A stretch of 5,163 nt of DNA from Clostridia bacterium. Lineage in GTDB: Bacteria; Bacillota; Clostridia; Christensenellales; UBA3700. Positions 1 through 5,163 of the stretch are shown one piece after another. Location of the stretch: positions 1 through 5,163 of the forward strand of contig JAIEEW010000023.1 of the NCBI GenBank assembly GCA_029067255.1, given 5' to 3'. The notes under the pieces were generated by a model that was not told the DNA's origin, made no database searches, and saw nothing but the letters and a program-made list of their open reading frames with translations. The first letter of the stretch is position 1. Every line of letters starts with the position of its first letter. The translations under genes and the position numbers were made by a program.

Positions 1-1108
1 TTTCTTCTATAATATAGTATATATCTATTATATGCAAATTGTCTACCTTTTTTTTGTAAGTATAATTATTAAGAAGTCTGGATTGCTCGGGAATTTCATT
101 CCACATTTGAATACAGGCTAACGAAATCTGCTCTTCTATCTGCGCGTCGTTCAACTCGATTTCCACGCTTTGCGTTTCGTAATAAGTCCTTGTAACCGCC
201 TTGATAGGAATTACGCTCCCAAATACTTTTTCTTCTTCCACTACTTGATACTGTCCGTATTCGGGAAGTTTGCTTTTGCCGATAAGTTTTCCAAACAAAT
301 AAATATCAGTACTCTTACAACTCTCTCCCGTGCGTCTGGTTTCCACCGCTTTGTCCGACAGTGTGATTCTCTTCACGTACGCTGTTTCCGCGTACACCAG
401 TCCGTCGGCCGGCACGGTAAGTCTTTCGTTTTCTTCGGTATCGGGAGCGGTATCAATATATCCGTCGATAAGAATATCGCCCTTTTTCACTATGTCGCCC
501 GCTTTTACCAACGCCGTACCCGAATATACAAGAATTCTCTTAATTATACAATCTCTGTCCGCGACTATTTTCGAGTACTGCTCTTCTTCGTCAATAACGT
601 GAACTTCTTTGATCCGGATCGAAAGTTTACCGCCGTCAAAATAGCAGTTTGCAAAACCTACTTCTTCTATTTCCCCGCTGATCTGCTCAGACAGCGATTT
701 TGTGTTTATCTTGCTTTTAAGCATATATGGGCGTATGGAATTTGCGGTGAGAATATCGTTCACTCGCGAAATTACGGCAGCGTTATCGCAGTCTATCTCC
801 ACCTTAAAACATAGCCTGCCCGCCATAAACAAAGACGCGATTACAATCGCCGCCGTAACGGCGAGCGACATATATCTCAATATCATACGCTTTGCCAGAT
901 GACTGCCGCCCCTGCTTTCAACCGTATATTCTACACCCGTACTCTTTATTACGTCTATACTCTTGCTTAGATATTTGTCTTCAACGCAAAATCGAAGGAC
1001 GTCTCCGTCCGTTCTGATTTTTCTAAGCGGAATATCTTTTTCCAAAAACTTATTTATCAATCTTTGAGAATTTCTCGCTTCGCAACTTACAACGCTGTAA
1101 ACTTTCAT
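1..1108 (-). CDS. yqfD: Sporulation protein YqfD, C-terminus cut by window edge
   Basis: YqfD is a membrane protein of spore formation made in the mother cell in Bacillus; its biochemical role is not settled. I translated 369 uninterrupted codons from ATG 1108-1106 to the left edge with no stop, so the gene continues outside. Bacillus YqfD is about 400 residues, so most of it is here. Seen in order: a soluble N-terminal part (1-70) ending in VESRGG; a basic stretch; one membrane helix at about 79-97 (YMSLAVTAAIVIASLFMAG); a domain at about 101-170; then a segment at 183-218 with VKKGDILIDGYI, which matches the VKKGQLLVSGFI stretch I recall from Bacillus YqfD; then VPADGLVYAET (232-242), matching its VPAKGKVFGET. 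These matches are from memory, not alignment. The start lies one base after the yqfC stop, so the two are probably cotranscribed. An A8 run (minus sense, 55-48) lies in the coding sequence and the frame stays open across it. Confidence 0.93.
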   Translation of the reverse strand, partial: MKVYSVVSCEARNSQRLINKFLEKDIPLRKIRTDGDVLRFCVEDKYLSKSIDVIKSTGVEYTVESRGGSHLAKRMILRYMSLAVTAAIVIASLFMAGRLCFKVEIDCDNAAVISRVNDILTANSIRPYMLKSKINTKSLSEQISGEIEEVGFANCYFDGGKLSIRIKEVHVIDEEEQYSKIVADRDCIIKRILVYSGTALVKAGDIVKKGDILIDGYIDTAPDTEENERLTVPADGLVYAETAYVKRITLSDKAVETRRTGESCKSTDIYLFGKLIGKSKLPEYGQYQVVEEEKVFGSVIPIKAVTRTYYETQSVEIELNDAQIEEQISLACIQMWNEIPEQSRLLNNYTYKKKVDNLHIIDIYYIIEE

Positions 1109-1109
1109 T

Positions 1110-1376
1110 TTATTCCACTCCGTCCAAACTCAAATTTGTTATTTTACCTTTTATGACAAGTTCTTCTTTTTGCGAACTCGCGATATTCATTCCATCTCCT
1201 TCAATATCGATTTTTCCCTTTTTCAATCTGACGGATATTCGACCGCTTTCAAAACTCAATACCCCCTTATGTCCTTCTATTACTACGTAACCTTTACCCA
1301 AAGTAACCGAGTAACAATTCATCGCGCCGTCCAAATTGCTCTTTATTTTTTCGCTTATTTCTTTACCGTAACTCAT
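1110..1376 (-). CDS. yqfC: YabP/YqfC family sporulation protein YqfC
   Basis: This is a small sporulation protein of 88 residues, close to the usual 90 or so for the family. In Bacillus yqfC is expressed in the mother cell under sigma-E and is found just upstream of yqfD, as here; its molecular function is unknown. The protein has no signal peptide or membrane segment. After an amphipathic N-terminus (1-20) it consists of short alternating strands with recurring glycines: YVVIEGHKGVLSFESGRISV (30-49), then KIDIEGDGMNI (55-65) and ELVIKGKITNLSL (72-84). This is the beta-rich pattern of YabP/YqfC proteins. The start ATG at 1376 has an AAAGGAG site 9 bases upstream. The TAA stop is one base from the yqfD start, so translation is probably coupled. 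Identification rests on both the sequence pattern and the yqfD neighbour. Confidence 0.92.
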   Translation of the reverse strand: MSYGKEISEKIKSNLDGAMNCYSVTLGKGYVVIEGHKGVLSFESGRISVRLKKGKIDIEGDGMNIASSQKEELVIKGKITNLSLDGVE

Positions 1377-1388
1377 ACTCTCATACTC
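1373..1388. repeat. 8-bp tandem duplication over the yqfC start
   Basis: On the minus strand GAGTATGA occurs twice in direct succession (1388-1381 and 1380-1373). The first copy overlaps the GGAG of the ribosome binding site and the second contains the yqfC start codon. The upstream copy brings an extra ATG that is out of frame (ATG AGA GTA TGA), whose stop overlaps the real start. That ATG is one base from the GGAG, too close for normal initiation. Confidence 0.85.
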
Positions 1389-1392
1389 CTTT
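1385..1392 (-). promoter_or_regulatory. Ribosome binding site of yqfC
   Basis: AAAGGAGT on the minus strand (1392-1385) has its GGAG 9 bases from the ATG at 1376. It supports the 1376 start over the out-of-frame ATG that directly follows the site. Confidence 0.85.
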
Positions 1393-1397
1393 ACGAT

Positions 1398-1426
1398 AAT
1401 ATATGCTGCGCAAATCGCTTATATTA
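1398..1426 (-). promoter_or_regulatory. Candidate sigma-E promoter of yqfC-yqfD
   Basis: Minus-strand TAATATAA (1426-1419), 13 bases, then CATATATT (1405-1398). Against the Bacillus sigma-E pattern KMATATTT / CATACAHT this matches 6 of 8 and 7 of 8 positions. It lies downstream of the dnaB terminator and directly before a gene whose Bacillus homologue is sigma-E dependent. Two weaknesses: the spacer is at the short end, and transcription would begin about at 1391, leaving the ribosome binding site almost at the 5' end of the message. Confidence 0.5.
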
Positions 1427-1460
1427 TCAGTTGCTATATCCCAAAATTGATTACAATAAT

Positions 1461-1489
1461 AAAAAAGAGAGAGTATGAATCTCTCTCTT
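1461..1489 (-). terminator. Rho-independent terminator after dnaB
   Basis: On the minus strand AAGAGAGAG (1489-1481) pairs perfectly with CTCTCTCTT (1473-1465) around a 7-base loop (ATTCATA). The last stem bases run into a tract of T residues ending at 1461. It lies 26 bases after the dnaB stop. Read on the plus strand the hairpin lacks a T tract, so it serves the minus strand. It separates dnaB from yqfC. Confidence 0.88.
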
Positions 1490-1514
1490 CGTCTATCGCG
1501 TATTGTAGTATGAT

Positions 1515-3005
1515 TTACTCGATAATATCGGTAATGTCTGTGAAATCCATATTATCCAACGGGTCTTCCGGCGGTATCGGCGCGCCTATATCTTCTATGC
1601 TCTGCATATCGTCGCCGTTAGATGCGGATTCGTCTCTGGTCTGAGCGGAATGTATACCGAATCTAGCGGGTATCGTGGGTTTGAATCTCATCTTGCTCTT
1701 ATCCCACTCAAAATACAGATCGCAGACAGAACCGTTTCTGTGTTTGGCGATCATAAGGCATATCGGCGCGTTTCCGCCGCTCGCTTCGAAATCTCCTTCC
1801 GTAAGAAACGCGACGATATCCGCGTCCTGCTCTATCGCTCCCGACTCTCTAAGGTCGGACAACTTAGGCGTTTTGTCGTCTCTGGTTTCGATACTTCGCG
1901 ACATCTGCGAAAGAATTATTACCGGCACTTTGAGTTCCTTTGCCAACAATTTTATAAAACGGGATATATCGCTGACCTGCTCCAACTTGCTTTTTCTGCT
2001 GTCGCTAGGCGAGATAAGTTGCAGATAGTCGATTACGACAAGGTCAAGTCTTCCTTTCTGCGCTTTGAGTCTTCTGCACTTAGACATTATCTGCTCGGTT
2101 GTAATCATAGCAGAATCGTCTATGTAAACGTTACTGTTTTTCAACACTTCCTGCGCTATCCATATTTTGTCAAGTCCGTCTTTGTTTTCCAGTCCCTTTT
2201 GCAAATCTCTCGAATCTATGCCTGCTATATTAGACATCATTCTAAGCACGAGTTCCATAGCCGACATTTCAAGGTTGAATACAGCGACTACTTCTTCGCT
2301 GTCCTTTTTCGACGCTATATTAGATACCATATTCATTACAAACGAAGTTTTTCCGCAACCCGGTCTTGCCGCGAGAACTATCATTTGCCCCGGCATGAAT
2401 CCGTTGGTGGCTTCGTCGAGATTTCTGAATCCTACTTTGAGTCCGCCCTGACTTCCGTTGTCGCTGTAAGCCTTTTCGATACGTTCCATTACGTCGACCG
2501 TAGTGTTTGAGATATGCATAAGCGAAGAAGAATCTTTTTGTTCAGATATATTGTATATCAAAGACTCCGCTACGGCGAGAACTTTTTCCGCGTCTTCTTC
2601 CTTATAAGAAGTGGAAATTATATCCCCGCACTCTTTGATTATCTTTCTTCTCAAAGAGTTCATCTTAAGGATTTTGACGTAATAATCTATATTCGCCGTC
2701 GAAGGTATACTGTCTATCAATTCGTCGAGCGTGGTTACGCCGCCTATCTCCTGCAACTTGCCTTCTCTGTCAAGACTGCTTGCAAGCATTACTATATCGA
2801 TAGGCTTATTCTGATTTGTCAACAACTTTATCTGACGGAAAATAGTCTTGTAGATACTCGCGTAAAAATCGCTTTCGTCTATATCGCAGACTATGCGCAC
2901 CGCCACGTCGTTGTCGCTTATTATTGCGCCAAGTACCGCCTGCTCCGCTTCGAGCGAACAGGGAATATTTCTTATAGGCGCGTTTTCTTTCTTATCCTGA
3001 GGCAT
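1515..3005 (-). CDS. dnaB: Replicative DNA helicase DnaB (DnaC in Bacillus)
   Basis: This is the hexameric helicase that unwinds DNA ahead of the replication fork using ATP. From ATG 3005 it has 496 residues. The N-terminal primase-interacting domain begins with PCSLEAEQAVLGAII (15-29) and covers roughly residues 12-110. A linker leads to the RecA-like motor. Visible motifs: Walker A ARPGCGKTS (213-221, Lys219), catalytic Glu246 in FNLEMS, Walker B LDLVVIDYLQLI (320-331, Asp326), SQMSR (366-370), DLRESGAIEQDAD (384-396), and AKHRNGS (420-426) with the arginine finger. There is no intein. The tail after about residue 448 is long and acidic, ending near 496, against about 454 residues for the whole Bacillus protein. 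Walker A has Cys where Met or Ser-Met is common. The start is set by GGAG six bases before the ATG; a TTG at 3017 has no binding site. The gene lies between pepF and yqfC, away from its frequent partner rplI. Confidence 0.98.
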   Translation of the reverse strand: MPQDKKENAPIRNIPCSLEAEQAVLGAIISDNDVAVRIVCDIDESDFYASIYKTIFRQIKLLTNQNKPIDIVMLASSLDREGKLQEIGGVTTLDELIDSIPSTANIDYYVKILKMNSLRRKIIKECGDIISTSYKEEDAEKVLAVAESLIYNISEQKDSSSLMHISNTTVDVMERIEKAYSDNGSQGGLKVGFRNLDEATNGFMPGQMIVLAARPGCGKTSFVMNMVSNIASKKDSEEVVAVFNLEMSAMELVLRMMSNIAGIDSRDLQKGLENKDGLDKIWIAQEVLKNSNVYIDDSAMITTEQIMSKCRRLKAQKGRLDLVVIDYLQLISPSDSRKSKLEQVSDISRFIKLLAKELKVPVIILSQMSRSIETRDDKTPKLSDLRESGAIEQDADIVAFLTEGDFEASGGNAPICLMIAKHRNGSVCDLYFEWDKSKMRFKPTIPARFGIHSAQTRDESASNGDDMQSIEDIGAPIPPEDPLDNMDFTDITDIIE

Positions 3006-3011
3006 AATTTT

Positions 3012-3015
3012 CTCC
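3012..3015 (-). promoter_or_regulatory. Ribosome binding site that fixes the dnaB start
   Basis: Minus-strand GGAG (3015-3012) sits six bases before ATG 3005-3003. An in-frame TTG at 3017-3015 overlaps this site and has only AT-rich sequence before it. The protein therefore starts MPQDKKEN, four residues shorter than the longest open frame. Confidence 0.85.
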
Positions 3016-3030
3016 AAACGTATTTATATA

Positions 3031-3060
3031 ATTTTAATATAAATCCGTCTTCTTAGTCAA
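3031..3060 (-). promoter_or_regulatory. Sigma-A type promoter of dnaB
   Basis: Minus-strand TTGACT (3060-3055) and TAAAAT (3036-3031) are separated by 18 bases; each differs from the consensus TTGACA / TATAAT at one position. Transcription would start near 3024, giving a leader of about 20 bases that contains the GGAG site. It lets dnaB be expressed apart from pepF. No pepF terminator is visible, so read-through from pepF is also possible. Confidence 0.7.
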
Positions 3061-3089
3061 GGCTTTGGACGTCATCTGCCGTCCTTACG

Positions 3090-4877
3090 TCAATTTTCCA
3101 TACTTATGAGTTCGGCAAGAGTATCGTCGAATATTTTCATAGCCTGTTTATACGGGGTTTCGCTTGTAAGATCCACGCCGGCAAGTTTGAGTATTTCCAC
3201 AGGCGGCATACTTCCGCCCGCTTTGAGAAATTTTTTATAATCTTCCACCGCGCGCGCGCCTTTTTCAAGTATATTGTCCGCTATACATATAGCGCTGATA
3301 AGACCCGTAGCGTATTTATAGACGTAGAACGCGTTATAGAAGTGCGGAATTCTCGCCCATTCATATCTTATAAGATCGTCGTTGACTACGCCCGCCGTCT
3401 TATAGTACTTTTCGTTGAGTTTGTAATAGATATCCGACAAAGACTGCGCGTTGAGCGGTTTACCTTCTTCCGCGTACTTATGCGCCGTATATTCGAATTC
3501 GGCAAACTGAGTCTGTCTGAACACTGTAGTTCTGAACATATCCAACAGATAAGAAAGCAAATACTTTCTCTCTTCGCCTTTTGAGTCGCGGAGCATATAT
3601 CTGAGCAAAAGCGTTTCGTTTACGGTGGACGCTACTTCGGCTACGAAAATTTTATACTCTGCTTTCGCGTACGGCTGATTTTTATTTGAGTAATAACTGT
3701 GCATCGCATGTCCCAACTCGTGCGCTATTGTAAAAATATCGTGCGTTGTCTTTTGATAATTGAGCAAAACGTAAGGATGAACGCCATAGCACCCCCAACT
3801 GTACGCCCCGCTTCTCTTGCCTTTATTTTCATGCGCGTCTATCCAACCGCCGCTAAACGCTTCGTCAAGCAATTTCGCGTACTCTTCGCCAAGCGGCGCC
3901 AAAGCCTTCTTGACTATTTTACAAGCGTCTTCGTATTCCACGCCCTTGCTTGCGTTTTGCACTATAGGAACGTGAAGATCGTACATGCGCAAAGATTTAT
4001 AGCCTAGTTGTCTTTTTCTGTATCTCAAATATTTATGAAGACTGCCAAGCGAAGCGTCGATACATTTAACAAGCCTTTCGTATACGCTTACGGGGACGTC
4101 TTCCCCGCTGGTCGCCCTGTCAAGGCAGTTTTCGTATTTTCTTGCCTGAGAGTAAAACAGATTCTTTTTTACGTTTCCCGCATACAAAGCGGCAATAGTA
4201 TTTATCATATCTCTGTACGCGCCAAACATACTTTCAAACGCCTTTTTCCTGTCGTTTCTCGATGGAGATTGCAACATAAGTCCGTAAAGTCCGTGCGAGA
4301 GTTCTACTTTCTCTCCGTCGCTGTTTTTGAATGGCTTGAACGTTATATCGAGATTGTCGAACATGCCGAACGCTTCTTGAAATATACCGCTGAAAAGTCC
4401 CGTTTTCGCAAGTATAACTTCTTCCTGCGTGGAAAGCGTATGCTCTTTGTTTTTCGCCATAAGAATCAAAGAATACGAATAATCGGAAAAATCCTTACTG
4501 TTTGCAAGATCGAGCAAAAACTCCTTGCTGTTAGCCGAAAGTTGCGGTTGAATATACGCCGACTTCTGTGATAGGTCGACTAAAAGATTGTTTACTCTCT
4601 CAACCATTGCCAAATACTTTTCTTGAGAACAATCTTCGTCCTTTCGCATTTTCGCGTAGACGTAAAGCCTTTCGAGTTTTTGATTGAGATCGTCGTCGAA
4701 TCTCAGACATTCAAGTATGCTCTCCGCTCTGTCGAGTTTTCCGTCATACTTGCCTATTTCTTCGCCGAGACTTTTTGTCTGTTCGAAAAGAACTTCCCAT
4801 TCTTCGTCTGACGGGACGATATCTTCCAATCTCCATTTATATTTGTCTTCGATTTCGCTACGGTTTCTAACTTTCAT
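3090..4877 (-). CDS. pepF: Oligoendopeptidase F, M3 family zinc metallopeptidase
   Basis: This cytoplasmic zinc peptidase cuts short to medium peptides internally and probably takes part in peptide turnover. It has 595 residues, the usual size for the family (about 600). The N-terminus RSEIEDKYKWRLEDIVPSDE (6-25) is the familiar opening of these enzymes. A long helical region follows to about residue 350. The zinc site is HELGH (His386, Glu387, His390), with the third ligand Glu414 in AEVASTVNE, 24 residues later. IPHFYNAFYVYKYATG (510-525) is the conserved Tyr-rich substrate-binding segment. No signal peptide or membrane segment is seen. The ATG at 4877 has GGGAGG (4888-4883) five bases upstream. 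A TATAAT box and a terminator for the preceding gene lie just before it, so it probably starts its own transcript. No clear terminator follows it. The cellular substrate cannot be told from sequence. Confidence 0.95.
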   Translation of the reverse strand: MKVRNRSEIEDKYKWRLEDIVPSDEEWEVLFEQTKSLGEEIGKYDGKLDRAESILECLRFDDDLNQKLERLYVYAKMRKDEDCSQEKYLAMVERVNNLLVDLSQKSAYIQPQLSANSKEFLLDLANSKDFSDYSYSLILMAKNKEHTLSTQEEVILAKTGLFSGIFQEAFGMFDNLDITFKPFKNSDGEKVELSHGLYGLMLQSPSRNDRKKAFESMFGAYRDMINTIAALYAGNVKKNLFYSQARKYENCLDRATSGEDVPVSVYERLVKCIDASLGSLHKYLRYRKRQLGYKSLRMYDLHVPIVQNASKGVEYEDACKIVKKALAPLGEEYAKLLDEAFSGGWIDAHENKGKRSGAYSWGCYGVHPYVLLNYQKTTHDIFTIAHELGHAMHSYYSNKNQPYAKAEYKIFVAEVASTVNETLLLRYMLRDSKGEERKYLLSYLLDMFRTTVFRQTQFAEFEYTAHKYAEEGKPLNAQSLSDIYYKLNEKYYKTAGVVNDDLIRYEWARIPHFYNAFYVYKYATGLISAICIADNILEKGARAVEDYKKFLKAGGSMPPVEILKLAGVDLTSETPYKQAMKIFDDTLAELISMEN

Positions 4878-4905
4878 ACCGGCCTCCCGCTTTTATCTAA
4901 AAATA

Positions 4906-4911
4906 ATTATA
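4906..4911 (-). promoter_or_regulatory. -10 box of the pepF promoter
   Basis: A perfect TATAAT is read on the minus strand at 4911-4906, about 28 bases before the pepF start codon and in a position to start transcription near 4899. No good -35 box is found at 16-18 bases upstream: that position falls in the T tract and 3' arm of the preceding terminator. It is therefore likely a promoter with a weak -35 element. Confidence 0.55.
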
Positions 4912-4922
4912 CACCATACAAT

Positions 4923-4954
4923 AAAAAAAGACACCCTAAAAGAGCGTCTTTTTT
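4923..4954 (-). terminator. Rho-independent terminator of the upstream membrane gene
   Basis: The minus strand shows AAAAAAGACGCTC (4954-4942), a TTTTA turn, then GGGTGTCTTTTTTT. GACGCTC pairs with GGGTGTC, including two G-U pairs, flanked by A-U pairs and ending in T residues. On the plus strand the two G-U pairs become A-C mismatches, so the hairpin is much better for the minus strand. It begins 18 bases after the stop of the membrane gene. Confidence 0.82.
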
Positions 4955-4972
4955 ATTGTTTTTATCAAGATA

Positions 4973-5163
4973 TTATTCAGGCAATTTGAGATCGCCGGGT
5001 TTTATCCAGTTGATTTTTCTGAACAGAAGACAGAATAACCAACTCAAAAGCGCGGGCAAAACTATCATAAGCAAAATCACGCCTATTACCATAAGCCATA
5101 TTTTTCCGCCCTGAGCCTTTGTCGTAGTAATAATATCTATTATACCTACGAATCCGCAAGTAC
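4973..5163 (-). CDS. C-terminus of an unidentified membrane protein (partial)
   Basis: An open frame enters from the right edge (first full codon 5161-5159) and ends at TAA 4975-4973, giving 63 residues with no start in the window. It begins with a short hydrophobic piece (TCGFVGIIDII), then a polar stretch TTTKAQGGK, then a strongly hydrophobic segment of about 27 residues (IWLMVIGVILLMIVLPALL and on to CLLF), then RKINWIKPGDLKLPE. The basic residues after the helix suggest a cytoplasmic C-terminus. A terminator follows the stop closely, which supports this frame over the overlapping arginine- and tyrosine-rich one. I do not recognise the family; a transporter subunit is possible, but that is a guess from the membrane character alone. 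Confidence 0.72.
   Translation of the reverse strand, partial: TCGFVGIIDIITTTKAQGGKIWLMVIGVILLMIVLPALLSWLFCLLFRKINWIKPGDLKLPE

Larger units (their letters stand above)
1373..1478. repeat. 10-bp inverted repeat: dnaB terminator and yqfC start
   Basis: GAGAGTATGA is read on the plus strand at 1469-1478 (right half of the terminator stem plus loop) and on the minus strand at 1382-1373 (over the yqfC start codon). In a minus-strand transcript that crosses the terminator, the terminator loop and 3' arm could pair with the yqfC initiation region over 10 bases, plus one G-U pair. The low-complexity GA/CT composition raises the chance of coincidence. Confidence 0.6.

Noticed and set aside
48..55. 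A8 run (minus sense) in yqfD as a frameshift site
   Set aside because: The frame is open on both sides and reads Lys-Lys-Lys in a plausible YqfD C-terminus; nothing shows a needed frame change.
170..902. Several plus-strand open frames opposite yqfD
   Set aside because: The minus-strand frame is open for 369 codons and matches YqfD; these plus-strand frames overlap each other and show no family features.
1110..1514. Possible small RNA or riboswitch between dnaB and yqfC
   Set aside because: The gap is about 138 bases and is accounted for by a terminator, a promoter candidate and a ribosome binding site; no riboswitch core was recognised.
1650..2510. 286-codon plus-strand open frame opposite dnaB
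   Set aside because: It lies fully antisense to clear dnaB motifs, has no recognisable domain, and its composition (rich in Arg, Tyr, Phe, His) is typical of a shadow of a minus-strand gene.
3067..3084. Hairpin GGACG / CGTCC after pepF
   Set aside because: It has only five base pairs with an 8-base loop and no T tract on either strand, so it is not a convincing intrinsic terminator.
4008..4571. 187-codon plus-strand open frame opposite pepF
   Set aside because: It is antisense to the conserved pepF reading frame, with shadow-like composition and no convincing ribosome binding site.
4977..5159. 60-codon minus-strand open frame rich in Arg and Tyr
   Set aside because: It overlaps the frame ending at 4973, which encodes a coherent membrane helix and C-terminus right before a terminator. 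The 60-codon frame needs a non-ATG start and has no domain features.
1..5163. Mobile element, CRISPR array, defence or other novel system
   Set aside because: No transposase, integrase, regular repeats, tRNA or toxin-antitoxin pair was seen; all genes but the cut one are known chromosomal families.

Overview
The window reads as a stretch of chromosome from an endospore-forming member of the Bacillota, most likely of the Clostridia. The basis is the sporulation pair yqfC-yqfD, strong AGGAGG-type ribosome binding sites, clostridial-looking promoters and moderate GC. Nothing in the sequence allows a genus to be named. All genes are on the minus strand and are tightly packed, so the window is best read from right to left.

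Right to left: (1) 5163-4973, the last 63 codons of an unidentified membrane protein that enters from outside the window, followed by a Rho-independent terminator (4923-4954). (2) 4877-3090, pepF, an M3 family oligoendopeptidase F with an intact HELGH zinc site, its own TATAAT box and a strong ribosome binding site. (3) 3005-1515, dnaB, the replicative helicase, with its own sigma-A type promoter in the 84-base gap after pepF, and a strong terminator at 1461-1489. Its ribosome binding site places the start at the ATG at 3005, not at the TTG four codons upstream. (4) 1376-1110, yqfC, preceded by a candidate sigma-E (mother-cell sporulation) promoter. (5) 1108 to beyond the left edge, yqfD, one base after the yqfC stop, so the two form an operon.

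The genes do not make up one pathway. PepF is a cytoplasmic peptide-degrading enzyme, DnaB is an essential replication helicase, and YqfC/YqfD act during spore formation. The terminator after dnaB and the sigma-E-like promoter after it separate vegetative housekeeping genes from the developmental operon.

I found no previously undescribed system, mobile element, CRISPR array or RNA gene. The points most worth a second look are the transcription switch between dnaB and yqfC, an inverted repeat linking the dnaB terminator to the yqfC start site, and a long acidic tail on DnaB. No stretch over 300 bases lacks a gene; the gaps (4878-4972, 3006-3089, 1377-1514) hold the promoters and terminators listed.
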